NCBI GenBank assembly: GCA_028281765.1
Contig: JANQJF010000029.1
Location: 62,001-126,000, forward strand
Direction of reading: 5' to 3'
DNA from: Planctomycetota bacterium
GTDB taxonomy: Bacteria > Planctomycetota > UBA1135 > UBA2386
DNA: 64,000 nucleotides
Of the stretch, positions 18,793 to 26,234 are shown one piece after another. The translations under genes were made by a program, and so were the position numbers. Under the pieces are notes generated by a model that saw only the letters and a program-made list of their open reading frames with translations, had not been told where the DNA came from and searched no databases. The number at the start of each line of letters is the position of its first letter. Position 1 is the first letter of the stretch.

Positions 18793-19479
18793 GTGAAGGT
18801 TTCGATGCTCCTCCTCGCATCGGGTCGCGGTGAACGACTCGGCGCGGCCATTCCGAAGGCCTACGTCGCGGTCCGCGGCGAGGCCCTGGTCGTGCGTAGC
18901 CTGCGCCGCCTCTCGCAGGTCTGCGACGAGCGGGAGATCATCCTCGCGGTCAATCCGGAACACCGCGAGCCCTTCGTCGAGCCACTGCTGCCCGCGCTTC
19001 GAGAACACGGCCTCGACCAGGTCGTCGACGGCGGCGCGACGCGGCAGGCGTCGATGACGAACGCCTTCGAAGCCAGCGATCCGCAGTCGGAGATCGTGCT
19101 CGTGCATGATGCCGCCCGACCATTCTTCCCGGTCGCCGCGGTGCGCGACGCGATCGCCCGCGCCAGTGAGATCGGTGGCGCGCTGCTGGCGATCCCCGTC
19201 AGCGACACGCTGAAGTCGGTCGACGGCAGCACGGTGACGGGCACGGTCGATCGCAGCCGCATGTGGGCCGCACAGACGCCCCAGCTCGCCCGCCGCGCCG
19301 ACCTCGCGACGGCGATCGAGCGCGCGCACGAAGACGGCTTCGTCGCGACCGACGACGTGTCCCTTCTCGAACACGCGGGCATCCCGGTCGAAGTCGTCAC
19401 CGGCTCCCCCCGCAACCTCAAGGTCACGACCCCGGCCGACCTCGCCGTCGCCGAACACTTCGCCGCAGAAGAAGATTGA
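18793..19479 (+). CDS. ispD: 2-C-methyl-D-erythritol 4-phosphate cytidylyltransferase
   Basis: A 228-residue enzyme that transfers CMP from CTP to MEP, the third step of the MEP isoprenoid pathway. The nucleotide-binding start is LLLASGRGERLGAAIPKAYV (about 6-25). VDGGATRQASMTNAF and IVLVHDAARPFFPVAAV (the Asp-Ala-Ala-Arg-Pro signature) follow, then the C-terminal 'TDDVSLLEHAGIPVEVVTGS' and 'NLKVTTPADL'. Start GTG at 18793 gives the usual N-terminal strand; an ATG at 18805 with GAAGG before it is an alternative. Its stop overlaps the ispF start as TGATG, so the two are translationally coupled. Confidence 0.95.
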   Translation: MKVSMLLLASGRGERLGAAIPKAYVAVRGEALVVRSLRRLSQVCDEREIILAVNPEHREPFVEPLLPALREHGLDQVVDGGATRQASMTNAFEASDPQSEIVLVHDAARPFFPVAAVRDAIARASEIGGALLAIPVSDTLKSVDGSTVTGTVDRSRMWAAQTPQLARRADLATAIERAHEDGFVATDDVSLLEHAGIPVEVVTGSPRNLKVTTPADLAVAEHFAAEED

Positions 19480-19955
19480 TGGACGCCCCTCGAATCGGAG
19501 TCGGAATCGACCTGCACCGGCTGGAGCCCGGCCGCCCCTGCCGCATCGGCGGGATCGACATGGACTCGCCGGTCGGCCCGGTCGGCCACAGCGACGGCGA
19601 TGTCGTGCTGCACGCGGTGTGCGATGCCGTCCTCGGCGCCGCGGGTCTCGACGACCTGGGCACGCTGTTCTCGGACAAGGATCCGGCGAACGCGGCGAGG
19701 GACTCGAGCGAGTTCTGCGTCGAGGTGATGCGACAGCTCAGGGAAGCGAAGCTGCGCGTGCTGTCGCTGGACTGCGTGATCGAGACGGAGAAGCCGAAGA
19801 TCGCGCCGCACCGCGCAGCGATGCGCGCGCGGGTCGCGGAGCTGTTCGACGTGCCGGTGGACCGCGTCAACGTGCGCGGGAAGACGGGGGAAGGCGTCGA
19901 CGCGGTCGGCGAGAGCCGCGCGATTCGGGCGACGGCGGTGGCGCTGCTGGGGTAA
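19479..19955 (+). CDS. ispF: 2-C-methyl-D-erythritol 2,4-cyclodiphosphate synthase
   Basis: A 158-residue trimeric zinc enzyme forming MEcPP, the fifth step of the MEP pathway. Metal ligands are in GVGIDLHRLEPG (Asp and His) and in the second His of GPVGHSDGDVVLHAVCDAVL. LDDLGTLFSDKDPANAARDS corresponds to the usual 'DIG.HFPDTDP..KGADS' substrate loop, but with Leu for the usual His/Tyr and Ala-Arg for Lys-Gly. RVNVRGKTGEGVDAVGES is the conserved C-terminal 'K.(T/S)...G..G..EGI' region in variant form. The start overlaps the ispD stop by one base. The gene ends 15 bp before the CHAT remnant on the other strand. Confidence 0.93.
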   Translation: MDAPRIGVGIDLHRLEPGRPCRIGGIDMDSPVGPVGHSDGDVVLHAVCDAVLGAAGLDDLGTLFSDKDPANAARDSSEFCVEVMRQLREAKLRVLSLDCVIETEKPKIAPHRAAMRARVAELFDVPVDRVNVRGKTGEGVDAVGESRAIRATAVALLG

Positions 19956-19969
19956 GTCGCCGAATCGAT

Positions 19970-20454
19970 CTACCTGCCATGGATCACCCAGGGCGCCCAA
20001 GCCGCGAAAGGCGCACCCCGGTCTCGCATGTGTTCTCGCGCGCCACGCAGCGCTTGGTGCGGCGACTCGCCGAGCTCCCAGAGTCGACGATAGAATTCGG
20101 CCATGATCTCCGAAGCGGCTCGATCGCCCACTGGCCACAGCGTCGCCACGACGTAGCGGACACCGACACCGTGAAGCGCGGTGCGGAGGGACGCGTGCCC
20201 CTGCGATGGTCTGCTGACTCCGAGTGCGGAACCACACGCCGATAGCGTGGCGAGATAGCAACCCGACAGATCGAGAGTCAGGAGTCGCTCAGCCGTGATC
20301 ACGCCCTCGCGCTGCCCGGAAAGATCGGCCTCTACTTTTTATCGACCGACTCGACGAGTCGCCCGAGCTCTGTAGATCGGACGGGGCGTTCCTGGGCCAG
20401 CAGCGGGGGCACAACCAGACTCGCCGACAGCAGCGCAAGGCATGACTCCTTCAT
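19970..20454 (-). pseudogene. Decayed CHAT-domain secreted protein gene
   Basis: From ATG at 20454 the reading gives a good signal peptide (MKESCLALLSASLVVPPLLA) and about 20 further residues, then stops at 20332-20334 just after a run of five A. One base further in frame, the sequence continues as VEADLSGQREGVITAERLL and then the full C-terminal end of a CHAT (caspase-like) domain: LATLSACGSALG with the catalytic-site Cys, VRYVVATLWPVGD, and FYRRLWELGESPHQALR. Adding one A to the A-run would join both parts. Even so, the TPR region and N-terminal half of CHAT with the His are missing. I read it as a gene that lost its middle and then suffered a frameshift. The C-terminal part alone could still be translated from GTG at 20302. 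Confidence 0.7.
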
Positions 20455-20503
20455 GCCCGGGATTATCACAACGGCAGCGGCCGACTGCCAAGCCGCGGGG
20501 ACG

Positions 20504-22408
20504 TTACCCCCCCACGTTCGCCAACTCACTCAACCGGCGATACAGCCCCTCCCCCTGCATCAGTTCCTGGTGACTCCCGCGCTCGACGATCCGCCCCTGT
20601 TCCAACACCAGGATCAGGTCCGCGTCCCGGATCGTCGACAGGCGGTGCGCGATCACGAAGCTCGTGCGGTCCTTCATCAGGTTGTTGAGCGCCTGCTGCA
20701 CGGCGTCTTCGCTCTCGGAGTCGAGCGCCGACGTCGCTTCGTCCAAGAACAGGATCGCCGGGTCGCGCACCATCGCGCGCGCGATCGCGATGCGCTGCAT
20801 CTGGCCGCCGCTGAGGTTGCTGCCGCGTTCGCCCGCGATCGTGTCGTAGCCCTCGGGCAGTGACGCGATGTGGTCGTGAATCTGCGCGGCCTTGGCCGCC
20901 GCCTCGACGTCCGCGCGTGTCGCGCCCGGGCGACCGCACGCGATGTTGTCGTGGATCGACGTGTTGAACAGGAACGGCTGCTGCACGACCATCGCGATGT
21001 GGCGGCGGTACGAGTCGACGTCGAGGTCGAGCAGGTCGTGGCCGTCGATCAGGACGTGGCCTTCCTGCGGATCGTGCAGCCGCACGAGTAGATCGACGAT
21101 CGTCGACTTGCCGGCGCCCGACGGGCCGACGAGCGCGACGGTCGTGCCGCGCGGCACCTCGAAGTCGATGCCCTGCAAGACCGCGCTGTCCTCGTAGGCG
21201 AAGCGCACGCCACGCATCGCGACGTCGCCCTCGACACGGTCGAGCACGATCTTCTCGCCGCCGGTGCCGACGTCGCGGGCCTCGCGCAGGATCGCTTCGA
21301 TCGAATCCATCGCGCCGAGCGACTCCATGACCGTGTTGTAGGCCCGGCACATCCGCTTGACGTGCGTGTAGGTCGTCGACATCGGGCCGATGATGATCGC
21401 GAGCGTCCCCATCGGGACCTGGTCGCCGAGCATCCACCAGCCGAGCAACAGCAGCATGACCGCGAACGCGACCTGGTAGCCGACGAACACGAGGCCCTGC
21501 GATCGGCCCTTGGCCTGCAGCATGCGCTTCGTCCGACTCAGATAGCGCTCGTTGCTCTCGCGGAACTCGTCGAGCCTCCGATCCTCGAGCTGGAACGTCT
21601 TGACCGTTTTGATGCCCGAGAGCATCTGGTTCATCGCCTCGGTCGCATCCTCCATCGCGGCGAGGCTGCGCCCGGACCGCTTGTGGACCTTGCGGCCGAG
21701 CCGCAGGATCGGCAGCGCCATCAGCGGCACGGCCGGGATGAACACGAGCAGCGCCGGCGGGAAGAAGATCAGCAGGATCACGAAGTTCCCGAAGATCATC
21801 AGCGGGTCGATGACCGCGTGATCGGCGACCAGCGTGAAGCTGCGCGCGAGCACCTGCGTGTTGTTCGTCAGGTTCGAGATCAGCTCACCCATGCGCTGCC
21901 GGCCGAAGTAGCGCAGCGGCAGCCGCATCAGGTGATCCGCGACCTCGTTGCGCAGATCGACGACGACCTTCGTCGCGAAGTAGCGACTCAGCACCATCGC
22001 GGCGTAGATGAAGACGCCGCCGAAGATGCCGGACAGCGCCGCGAGCACGACGCAGCCGAGCACCGTCGTCTTGCGATCCGCGGTTTCGCCTTCGAACTCG
22101 AGCCCGAGCGCGTCGCGCACCCAGACCGAGAAGTCCTCGACCGCGACGAGGAATCCGACCTCGATCTGATCGAGGATGCCGTCGATCGGTGTCGCGTCGA
22201 GCGGCGTCGCTTCCTCCGCCGGAACCAGCGCGTCGACGAGCGACTTCAGCAGCAGCAGTGGCGCCTTCGTGAACAGCATCTGCATCATCGCCGCGCCGAC
22301 GGCGGCGAGGACGAGCCACTTGTTGTTCACGATCGCCTGCCAGATGCGACCGAGCAACGAGCGCAGGGTCGCACTCTGGTCGATCGGTTGCGCAGGGGCG
22401 GACGTCAT
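20504..22408 (-). CDS. ABC exporter, fused permease and ATPase (MsbA-like)
   Basis: A 634-residue half-transporter. Six hydrophobic helices fall within about residues 25-350, with an unusual acidic insertion around 65-110 between TM1 and TM2. The ATPase domain is complete: Walker A GPSGAGKS (about 421-428), Q-loop AMVVQQPFLFN, signature LSGGQMQRIAIARA, Walker B ILFLDEATSALD and the H-loop FVIAHRLSTI. The arrangement matches MsbA/lipid A or multidrug exporters of the type I ABC exporter fold, working as a homodimer in the inner membrane. The start is ATG at 22408. It lies downstream of the parvulin gene on the same strand with a hairpin (22541-22567) in between, so it may have its own promoter. 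Confidence 0.92.
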   Translation of the reverse strand: MTSAPAQPIDQSATLRSLLGRIWQAIVNNKWLVLAAVGAAMMQMLFTKAPLLLLKSLVDALVPAEEATPLDATPIDGILDQIEVGFLVAVEDFSVWVRDALGLEFEGETADRKTTVLGCVVLAALSGIFGGVFIYAAMVLSRYFATKVVVDLRNEVADHLMRLPLRYFGRQRMGELISNLTNNTQVLARSFTLVADHAVIDPLMIFGNFVILLIFFPPALLVFIPAVPLMALPILRLGRKVHKRSGRSLAAMEDATEAMNQMLSGIKTVKTFQLEDRRLDEFRESNERYLSRTKRMLQAKGRSQGLVFVGYQVAFAVMLLLLGWWMLGDQVPMGTLAIIIGPMSTTYTHVKRMCRAYNTVMESLGAMDSIEAILREARDVGTGGEKIVLDRVEGDVAMRGVRFAYEDSAVLQGIDFEVPRGTTVALVGPSGAGKSTIVDLLVRLHDPQEGHVLIDGHDLLDLDVDSYRRHIAMVVQQPFLFNTSIHDNIACGRPGATRADVEAAAKAAQIHDHIASLPEGYDTIAGERGSNLSGGQMQRIAIARAMVRDPAILFLDEATSALDSESEDAVQQALNNLMKDRTSFVIAHRLSTIRDADLILVLEQGRIVERGSHQELMQGEGLYRRLSELANVGG

Positions 22409-22540
22409 GCCGCACTAACTTGGATGGAGGGGGGCCTCAACGCAAGAAGCCGCGGAGGTGGTGGGACACATTCGGATTCGTTCCGTGGAGCGGTCGGGAA
22501 CGGGCACGGGCGGGTCACAGCCACCCTCATTAACGACAGA

Positions 22541-22567
22541 AGCCGCACCCCTCAGTGAGGCGCGGCT
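22541..22567 (-). terminator. Hairpin after the parvulin-type isomerase gene
   Basis: AGCCGC pairs with GCGGCT across an inner CCTC/GAGG stem. It begins about 22 bases after the stop of the isomerase gene on the minus strand. A weakly T-containing stretch follows on that strand. A plausible intrinsic terminator, but without a real U-run. Confidence 0.45.
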
Positions 22568-22588
22568 CCCACTCCCACGTCACATTCG

Positions 22589-24184
22589 CTACTGAACCTT
22601 CGCCTTCGCAACCACCTCGTCCGCCCACATGCGGAAGCGGTGGTTCACGTAGTCCTGACGGACCAGCTCGCGGGTGCGCTCGTTCTGGATCGATACCGCG
22701 CCACGCGGCGGCACGCGCGCGTTGACCTTCGCGATGAAGTAACCCTCGGGGCCACGCAGCGGGCCGTGGATCTTGCGCGGCTCCGCGTCGAAGAACAGGA
22801 AGTGGCCGACCGAGAAGCCGCTCAGCAGGTCGGAGAACTCGGTCTCACGCAGGTGCTGGCGCAGCTGGTTGAGCGACTTCGAGCCGAGGCGACCCTTGTC
22901 CTTGTCGTTCGTGAAGAACTCGCCGCGCTCGGCGAGGACCTCGTCGAACGAGCGGCCGTTCTCGATCTCCTTCATCGCGGCCTCGGCGCGCGTCGCGGCG
23001 TTGGAGACGCCGTCCGGCAGCCAGGCGCCCGTCTGGACGTCGCGACCGAGGAACTGGATCACGTCGACGACGACGCTGCCGTTGCCGAAGAAGCCCTTGT
23101 AGTGGTTTGCGTGGGCCTGCAGGTTCTCGTCGTTGATCTCGTCCTTGATCATCCGTTCAAAGCTGGTCATCAGGCGCCAGCGCTGGCGGAAAGCTTCGAG
23201 GCTCGGGTAGCCCTTGAAGTTGACCGCGATCACCTCGGTGGTGAACGGCGTGTTGTCGAACTCCTGGCGATACTCGTCGAACTCGTCGCGGAACTCTTCG
23301 TCGCTCATGTAGGCGCCCGCCTTGACGAGCTCCTGACGCAGCGCTTCGCGGACGACCACTTCGGTCATCGCGCGCTCGATGTCCTGCGTGTAGACGCCGT
23401 TTCGCACGCGCTCGAACGCGTCCTTCGTGCCCCACTTGGCTTCGTTGACCTGCAGGCAAACGTCAGCCGGGAGACCGTCGGAGGGGTAGCGGATGTCGCT
23501 CCAGGACTTCAGCTGCTTCTGCACCCAGCCGCGACACAGTTGCATCCAGAACGCCGGCAGTTCGCGCGGCTCTCCGTCCGGACCGGTCGAGGCCTTGAGA
23601 AGGTTCTCCCAAAACGCCTTGCCGTCACCACCCTGCGCCGAAGCCATGATCGCTTCGCGCGTGATGACCGGCCAGTTCTGCGCGGGACCCGGGAAGAACA
23701 CGCGGTCGAACAGGATCGTCTGACGACGCGAGTGGAGGTAGCCGTCCTTGTCCATCCCGTATTGCGCACGCACCGCATCCCACAGGGAGATGCCGGGGTT
23801 CTTGCGCTGGAACTCGGCGAGCAGCCGCGCGACGTCTTCCTCGATCTCCTTGTCGCTGACCTCGAATTCCTTCGGGTCGCGACCCGACTCGATCGCCTCG
23901 GCGAGGTGCTCTTCGATGAAGAAGTCGGCGACCTGCGCGTCGATCTGCTTCGCGCCGATCAGGAAGATCGCTTCCCGCAGGACCGCGTCGATCGACAGCT
24001 GTTCGCCGTTGACGTTGACGCCGGTGATGCCCGCGATCCGCGCGTCGCCGAGTTGCTTCGTGCGTGCGGCGATCTGCTCCTGCAGCTTGATTTCTTCGGC
24101 GGTCGGCTCGGTCTGCGCGTGCGCGGCGCCGGCGGTGAGGGCGACCAGCGCAACGAGACCGGTCGAGCGGAATGGAAGAAGCAT
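22589..24184 (-). CDS. Periplasmic peptidyl-prolyl isomerase, parvulin/SurA type
   Basis: The start ATG at 24184 gives 531 residues with a signal peptide (MLLPFRSTGLVALVALTAGA, cleaved around AHAQ). The N-terminal half is helical with a SurA-like chaperone look (NGEQLSIDAVLREAIFLIGAKQID is the first conserved helix after the strand). The C-terminal part fits a parvulin domain: 'RAEAAMKEIENGRSFDEVLA', 'RLGSKSLNQL', 'SGFSVGHFLF...GYFIAKVNAR'. Such proteins help fold outer-membrane and exported proteins. The usual parvulin His residues are not obvious, so it may be mainly a chaperone. It is divergent from the AhpD-like selenoprotein gene, with 228 bp between. Confidence 0.8.
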   Translation of the reverse strand: MLLPFRSTGLVALVALTAGAAHAQTEPTAEEIKLQEQIAARTKQLGDARIAGITGVNVNGEQLSIDAVLREAIFLIGAKQIDAQVADFFIEEHLAEAIESGRDPKEFEVSDKEIEEDVARLLAEFQRKNPGISLWDAVRAQYGMDKDGYLHSRRQTILFDRVFFPGPAQNWPVITREAIMASAQGGDGKAFWENLLKASTGPDGEPRELPAFWMQLCRGWVQKQLKSWSDIRYPSDGLPADVCLQVNEAKWGTKDAFERVRNGVYTQDIERAMTEVVVREALRQELVKAGAYMSDEEFRDEFDEYRQEFDNTPFTTEVIAVNFKGYPSLEAFRQRWRLMTSFERMIKDEINDENLQAHANHYKGFFGNGSVVVDVIQFLGRDVQTGAWLPDGVSNAATRAEAAMKEIENGRSFDEVLAERGEFFTNDKDKGRLGSKSLNQLRQHLRETEFSDLLSGFSVGHFLFFDAEPRKIHGPLRGPEGYFIAKVNARVPPRGAVSIQNERTRELVRQDYVNHRFRMWADEVVAKAKVQ

Positions 24185-24412
24185 GATGGGTGTTTCCCGT
24201 ATGTAGGTGAGTTCAGCGGTTGAGCCGGGCCGGAGAGAGTAGCGCGCGGTTGTCCCGTGTCGACCCGTCGCCGGCCGGTATGGGCCACTCAACGGCAGAT
24301 CCCGACTCATCCCTCCCCGAATGTCGAATTCGGGCCGGAGAACGGCCTCGAGCAGGCTCCGGGTGCCCTATCGTTCCCGACCACTCGCAGCCCCAGGAGC
24401 CCGAGAATCCCC

Positions 24413-24955
24413 ATGGCGTGGATCGAGACCGTCGACCCCGCGGCCGCCGAGGGCCGCATACGCAAGATTTACGATGCCGCGATCGGCCGGGCCGGCCGGG
24501 TCTACGGCATCGTCCGGCTGATGTCGATCGACCCGTCGATCCTGCAGGCATCGATGGCTCTCTACAGCGCCGTGACCACCGCAAAGGACTCCCCGCTGCC
24601 CCGCTGGTTCCGCGAACTCGTCGCGGTCGAGGTGTCGAAAGCGAACGACTGCTTCTATTGAACCCGCGCGCACCAGAGCGACCTCCGTGACGAGGCGCCC
24701 GACAATTTGCGCGACGCCCTGATCGCCGATCCCGAGAGCGTGCTCGACGAGAAGCACGGCGCGCTGCTCGCGTACGCCCGCCAGCTCACGCGCGACCCCG
24801 CGAACTGCCGCGAGACCGACGTCGCGGCATTGCGCGCGATCGGCGCGAGCGACGCCGAGATCCACGCGACCGTGCAGGTCGCGAGCTACTTCAACTACAT
24901 CAATCGGGTGGCGGATGCGTTGGGGGTCGATCTCGAGGAGGAGATGGTAGACTGA
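24413..24955 (+). CDS. AhpD-like (carboxymuconolactone decarboxylase family) selenoprotein, UGA read as Sec83
   Basis: Read straight through TGA at 24659-24661, the frame gives a 180-residue protein. The part before the UGA ends RELVAVEVSKANDCFY; the part after begins TRAHQSDLRDEAPDNLRDAL. Both parts belong to one alpha-helical AhpD/CMD fold. The catalytic spacing is exact: Glu68, Cys80 (12 later), position 83 (3 later), His87 (4 later). This matches Glu118-Cys130-Cys133-His137 of mycobacterial AhpD, where Cys133 is the peroxidatic residue. Here that residue is encoded by UGA, giving a C-F-Y-U redox motif. A SECIS-like hairpin follows at 24678-24698. The likely role is reduction of peroxides or disulfides. 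The start ATG 24413 has AGGAG about 13 bases upstream, a long distance. The selenocysteine machinery (selA/B/C/D) is not in the window. The alternative is a nonsense mutation at just this codon. Confidence 0.85.
24678..24698 (+). promoter_or_regulatory. Candidate bacterial SECIS element
   Basis: The RNA can form GCG/CGC plus CCTC/GAGG (seven pairs) with a bulged A at 24681 and a 6-base loop CGUGAC (24686-24691). The loop starts 24 bases after the UGA (24659-24661), inside the 16-37 base window described for bacterial SECIS elements. It has a G in the first two loop positions, as those models require. It lies in the coding sequence just 3' of the UGA, where SelB would need it. Confidence 0.6.
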
Positions 24956-24958
24956 GCC

Positions 24959-24970
24959 GCGGTTAACCGC
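24959..24970. promoter_or_regulatory. 12-bp perfect palindrome GCGGTTAACCGC
   Basis: A perfect 12-bp palindrome in the 19-bp gap between the selenoprotein stop and the next start codon. It could be an operator or other protein-binding site; as RNA the central bases cannot all pair, so it is a poor terminator. No other copy was noticed in the window. Confidence 0.3.
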
Positions 24971-24974
24971 AGTG

Positions 24975-26231
24975 ATGGAGGAGACACTCAAGACCGCACG
25001 GTTCGTGCATCGGCTGCTCATCGGCGCGTGTGCAGCGTTGGTCGCATTCGGCGCTACCAAGACCGGGTCGCGGCTGGAGCGCGATGCTGCCGAGGAACTG
25101 GATCGATTGCTCAGACTGGAGTCCCAACGAACCAAGGCGTGGCAGGGTCTGAACGAATTGGCGCAGGAAGTCATCGAGCGAGAGCGGCTCGAACTCATGG
25201 AGGAGCTCGAGCTCTACGCGAACGCCACAACCCCCATACTCCTTGGAACTCCCTCCTTCGAGCTGACCATCCCTCGTCGATGGAACGCACGCCTGCTCTC
25301 GATGTCCCAATCTGCGGACATCCCGCTGGGCGAGCTGATCGCCGCCGTCCGCGAGGGCCCTGCACTCACGTTCCCCTGGCCGGACGACCTCGACCTGAGC
25401 GAAAAACTGCTCGCCGAGATCGGAAAGCTCGCACCAGGACTATGCGAACGAACTTGGTCGCGGGAAGCCCCGGTCACGCTCGAGTCGATCGGCATGAGCT
25501 TCTCCGAATCGTCACCAACTCAGGACAAGGACTCAAACGGCGCCTCGCAATCTGACGACGAAGAACCGCAACCGGACGAAGTCCGAGTAAGCGCGAGTTT
25601 CTGCTGTCCCGGAGATTCCAAAGCAACGGACGCCATCAGCTTCTCCGCAGACGTCTCCGGCCTTCCCGTAACCACCAAGTACCGGTGGTCCGAAGCCCCT
25701 CTCGCGGACTGGACACGCGCATTCGGCACTCCGATCACTCTCGAGTCGCTCGAAAGTGCCTCGCGCCGACACCGACTGAGCGACTTGAACGCGGGCGCCG
25801 CCCTCGTCGTCCTCAGCCTCCTCGACTCCGCGCAAGACGAATCTCTCGAACTCCTAGGCCTCAAGGTCGACCGCGGCCTGGCCCTCACACTCGGCCCGTT
25901 CCTGATCGCCGTGGTCCTGACCTACTTGCTGGTCCACCTGCGCCACGTCGAGCGATCATGTTCGATCGCGACGGCGGACGAGATCCGAGCCTTCCCGTGG
26001 ATGTCTACGTTCGACGACGCCGCAAGCCGCGCGCTGGTTTGGATCTCCCTGGTCGCATTCCCGGGACTCGCAATCGGAATCCCGCTGTCCCGCAACTGGA
26101 TCTCCGCGTCTCCGCTGACCTGGGTCAGCGTCGCCCTGGGCCTCGGCACACTCTCCCTCGGAATCGCGAACTGGCGCGTCGTGCGGGCGCTGCAGACGAG
26201 ACTGGCCGCGCCGCCGGACGCCGGAGCCTGA
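24975..26231 (+). CDS. Membrane protein of unknown function
   Basis: From ATG at 24975 (a GTG directly before it is equally possible) the product has 418 residues. It has one N-terminal transmembrane helix (FVHRLLIGACAALVAFGATK) and a long extracytoplasmic region of about 260 residues. That region has an early helical, Glu/Arg-rich part (coiled-coil-like, about 35-85) and an Asp/Ser-rich linker (SPTQDKDSNGASQSDDEEPQ). Three more helices are at the C terminus (LALTLGPFLIAVVLTYLLV and two others). I recognise no family. It is 19 bp after the selenoprotein gene on the same strand, so the two may share a transcript. It converges on the EEP gene with only 3 bp between stops. Confidence 0.7.
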   Translation: MEETLKTARFVHRLLIGACAALVAFGATKTGSRLERDAAEELDRLLRLESQRTKAWQGLNELAQEVIERERLELMEELELYANATTPILLGTPSFELTIPRRWNARLLSMSQSADIPLGELIAAVREGPALTFPWPDDLDLSEKLLAEIGKLAPGLCERTWSREAPVTLESIGMSFSESSPTQDKDSNGASQSDDEEPQPDEVRVSASFCCPGDSKATDAISFSADVSGLPVTTKYRWSEAPLADWTRAFGTPITLESLESASRRHRLSDLNAGAALVVLSLLDSAQDESLELLGLKVDRGLALTLGPFLIAVVLTYLLVHLRHVERSCSIATADEIRAFPWMSTFDDAASRALVWISLVAFPGLAIGIPLSRNWISASPLTWVSVALGLGTLSLGIANWRVVRALQTRLAAPPDAGA

Positions 26232-26234
26232 CGC

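Noticed and set aside
24257..24661. Two independent short genes in place of the selenoprotein (ending at 24661 and starting at 24707)
   Set aside because: They are in the same frame, and the residues on both sides of the UGA, including bases 24662-24706 that neither short gene would cover, complete one AhpD catalytic motif.
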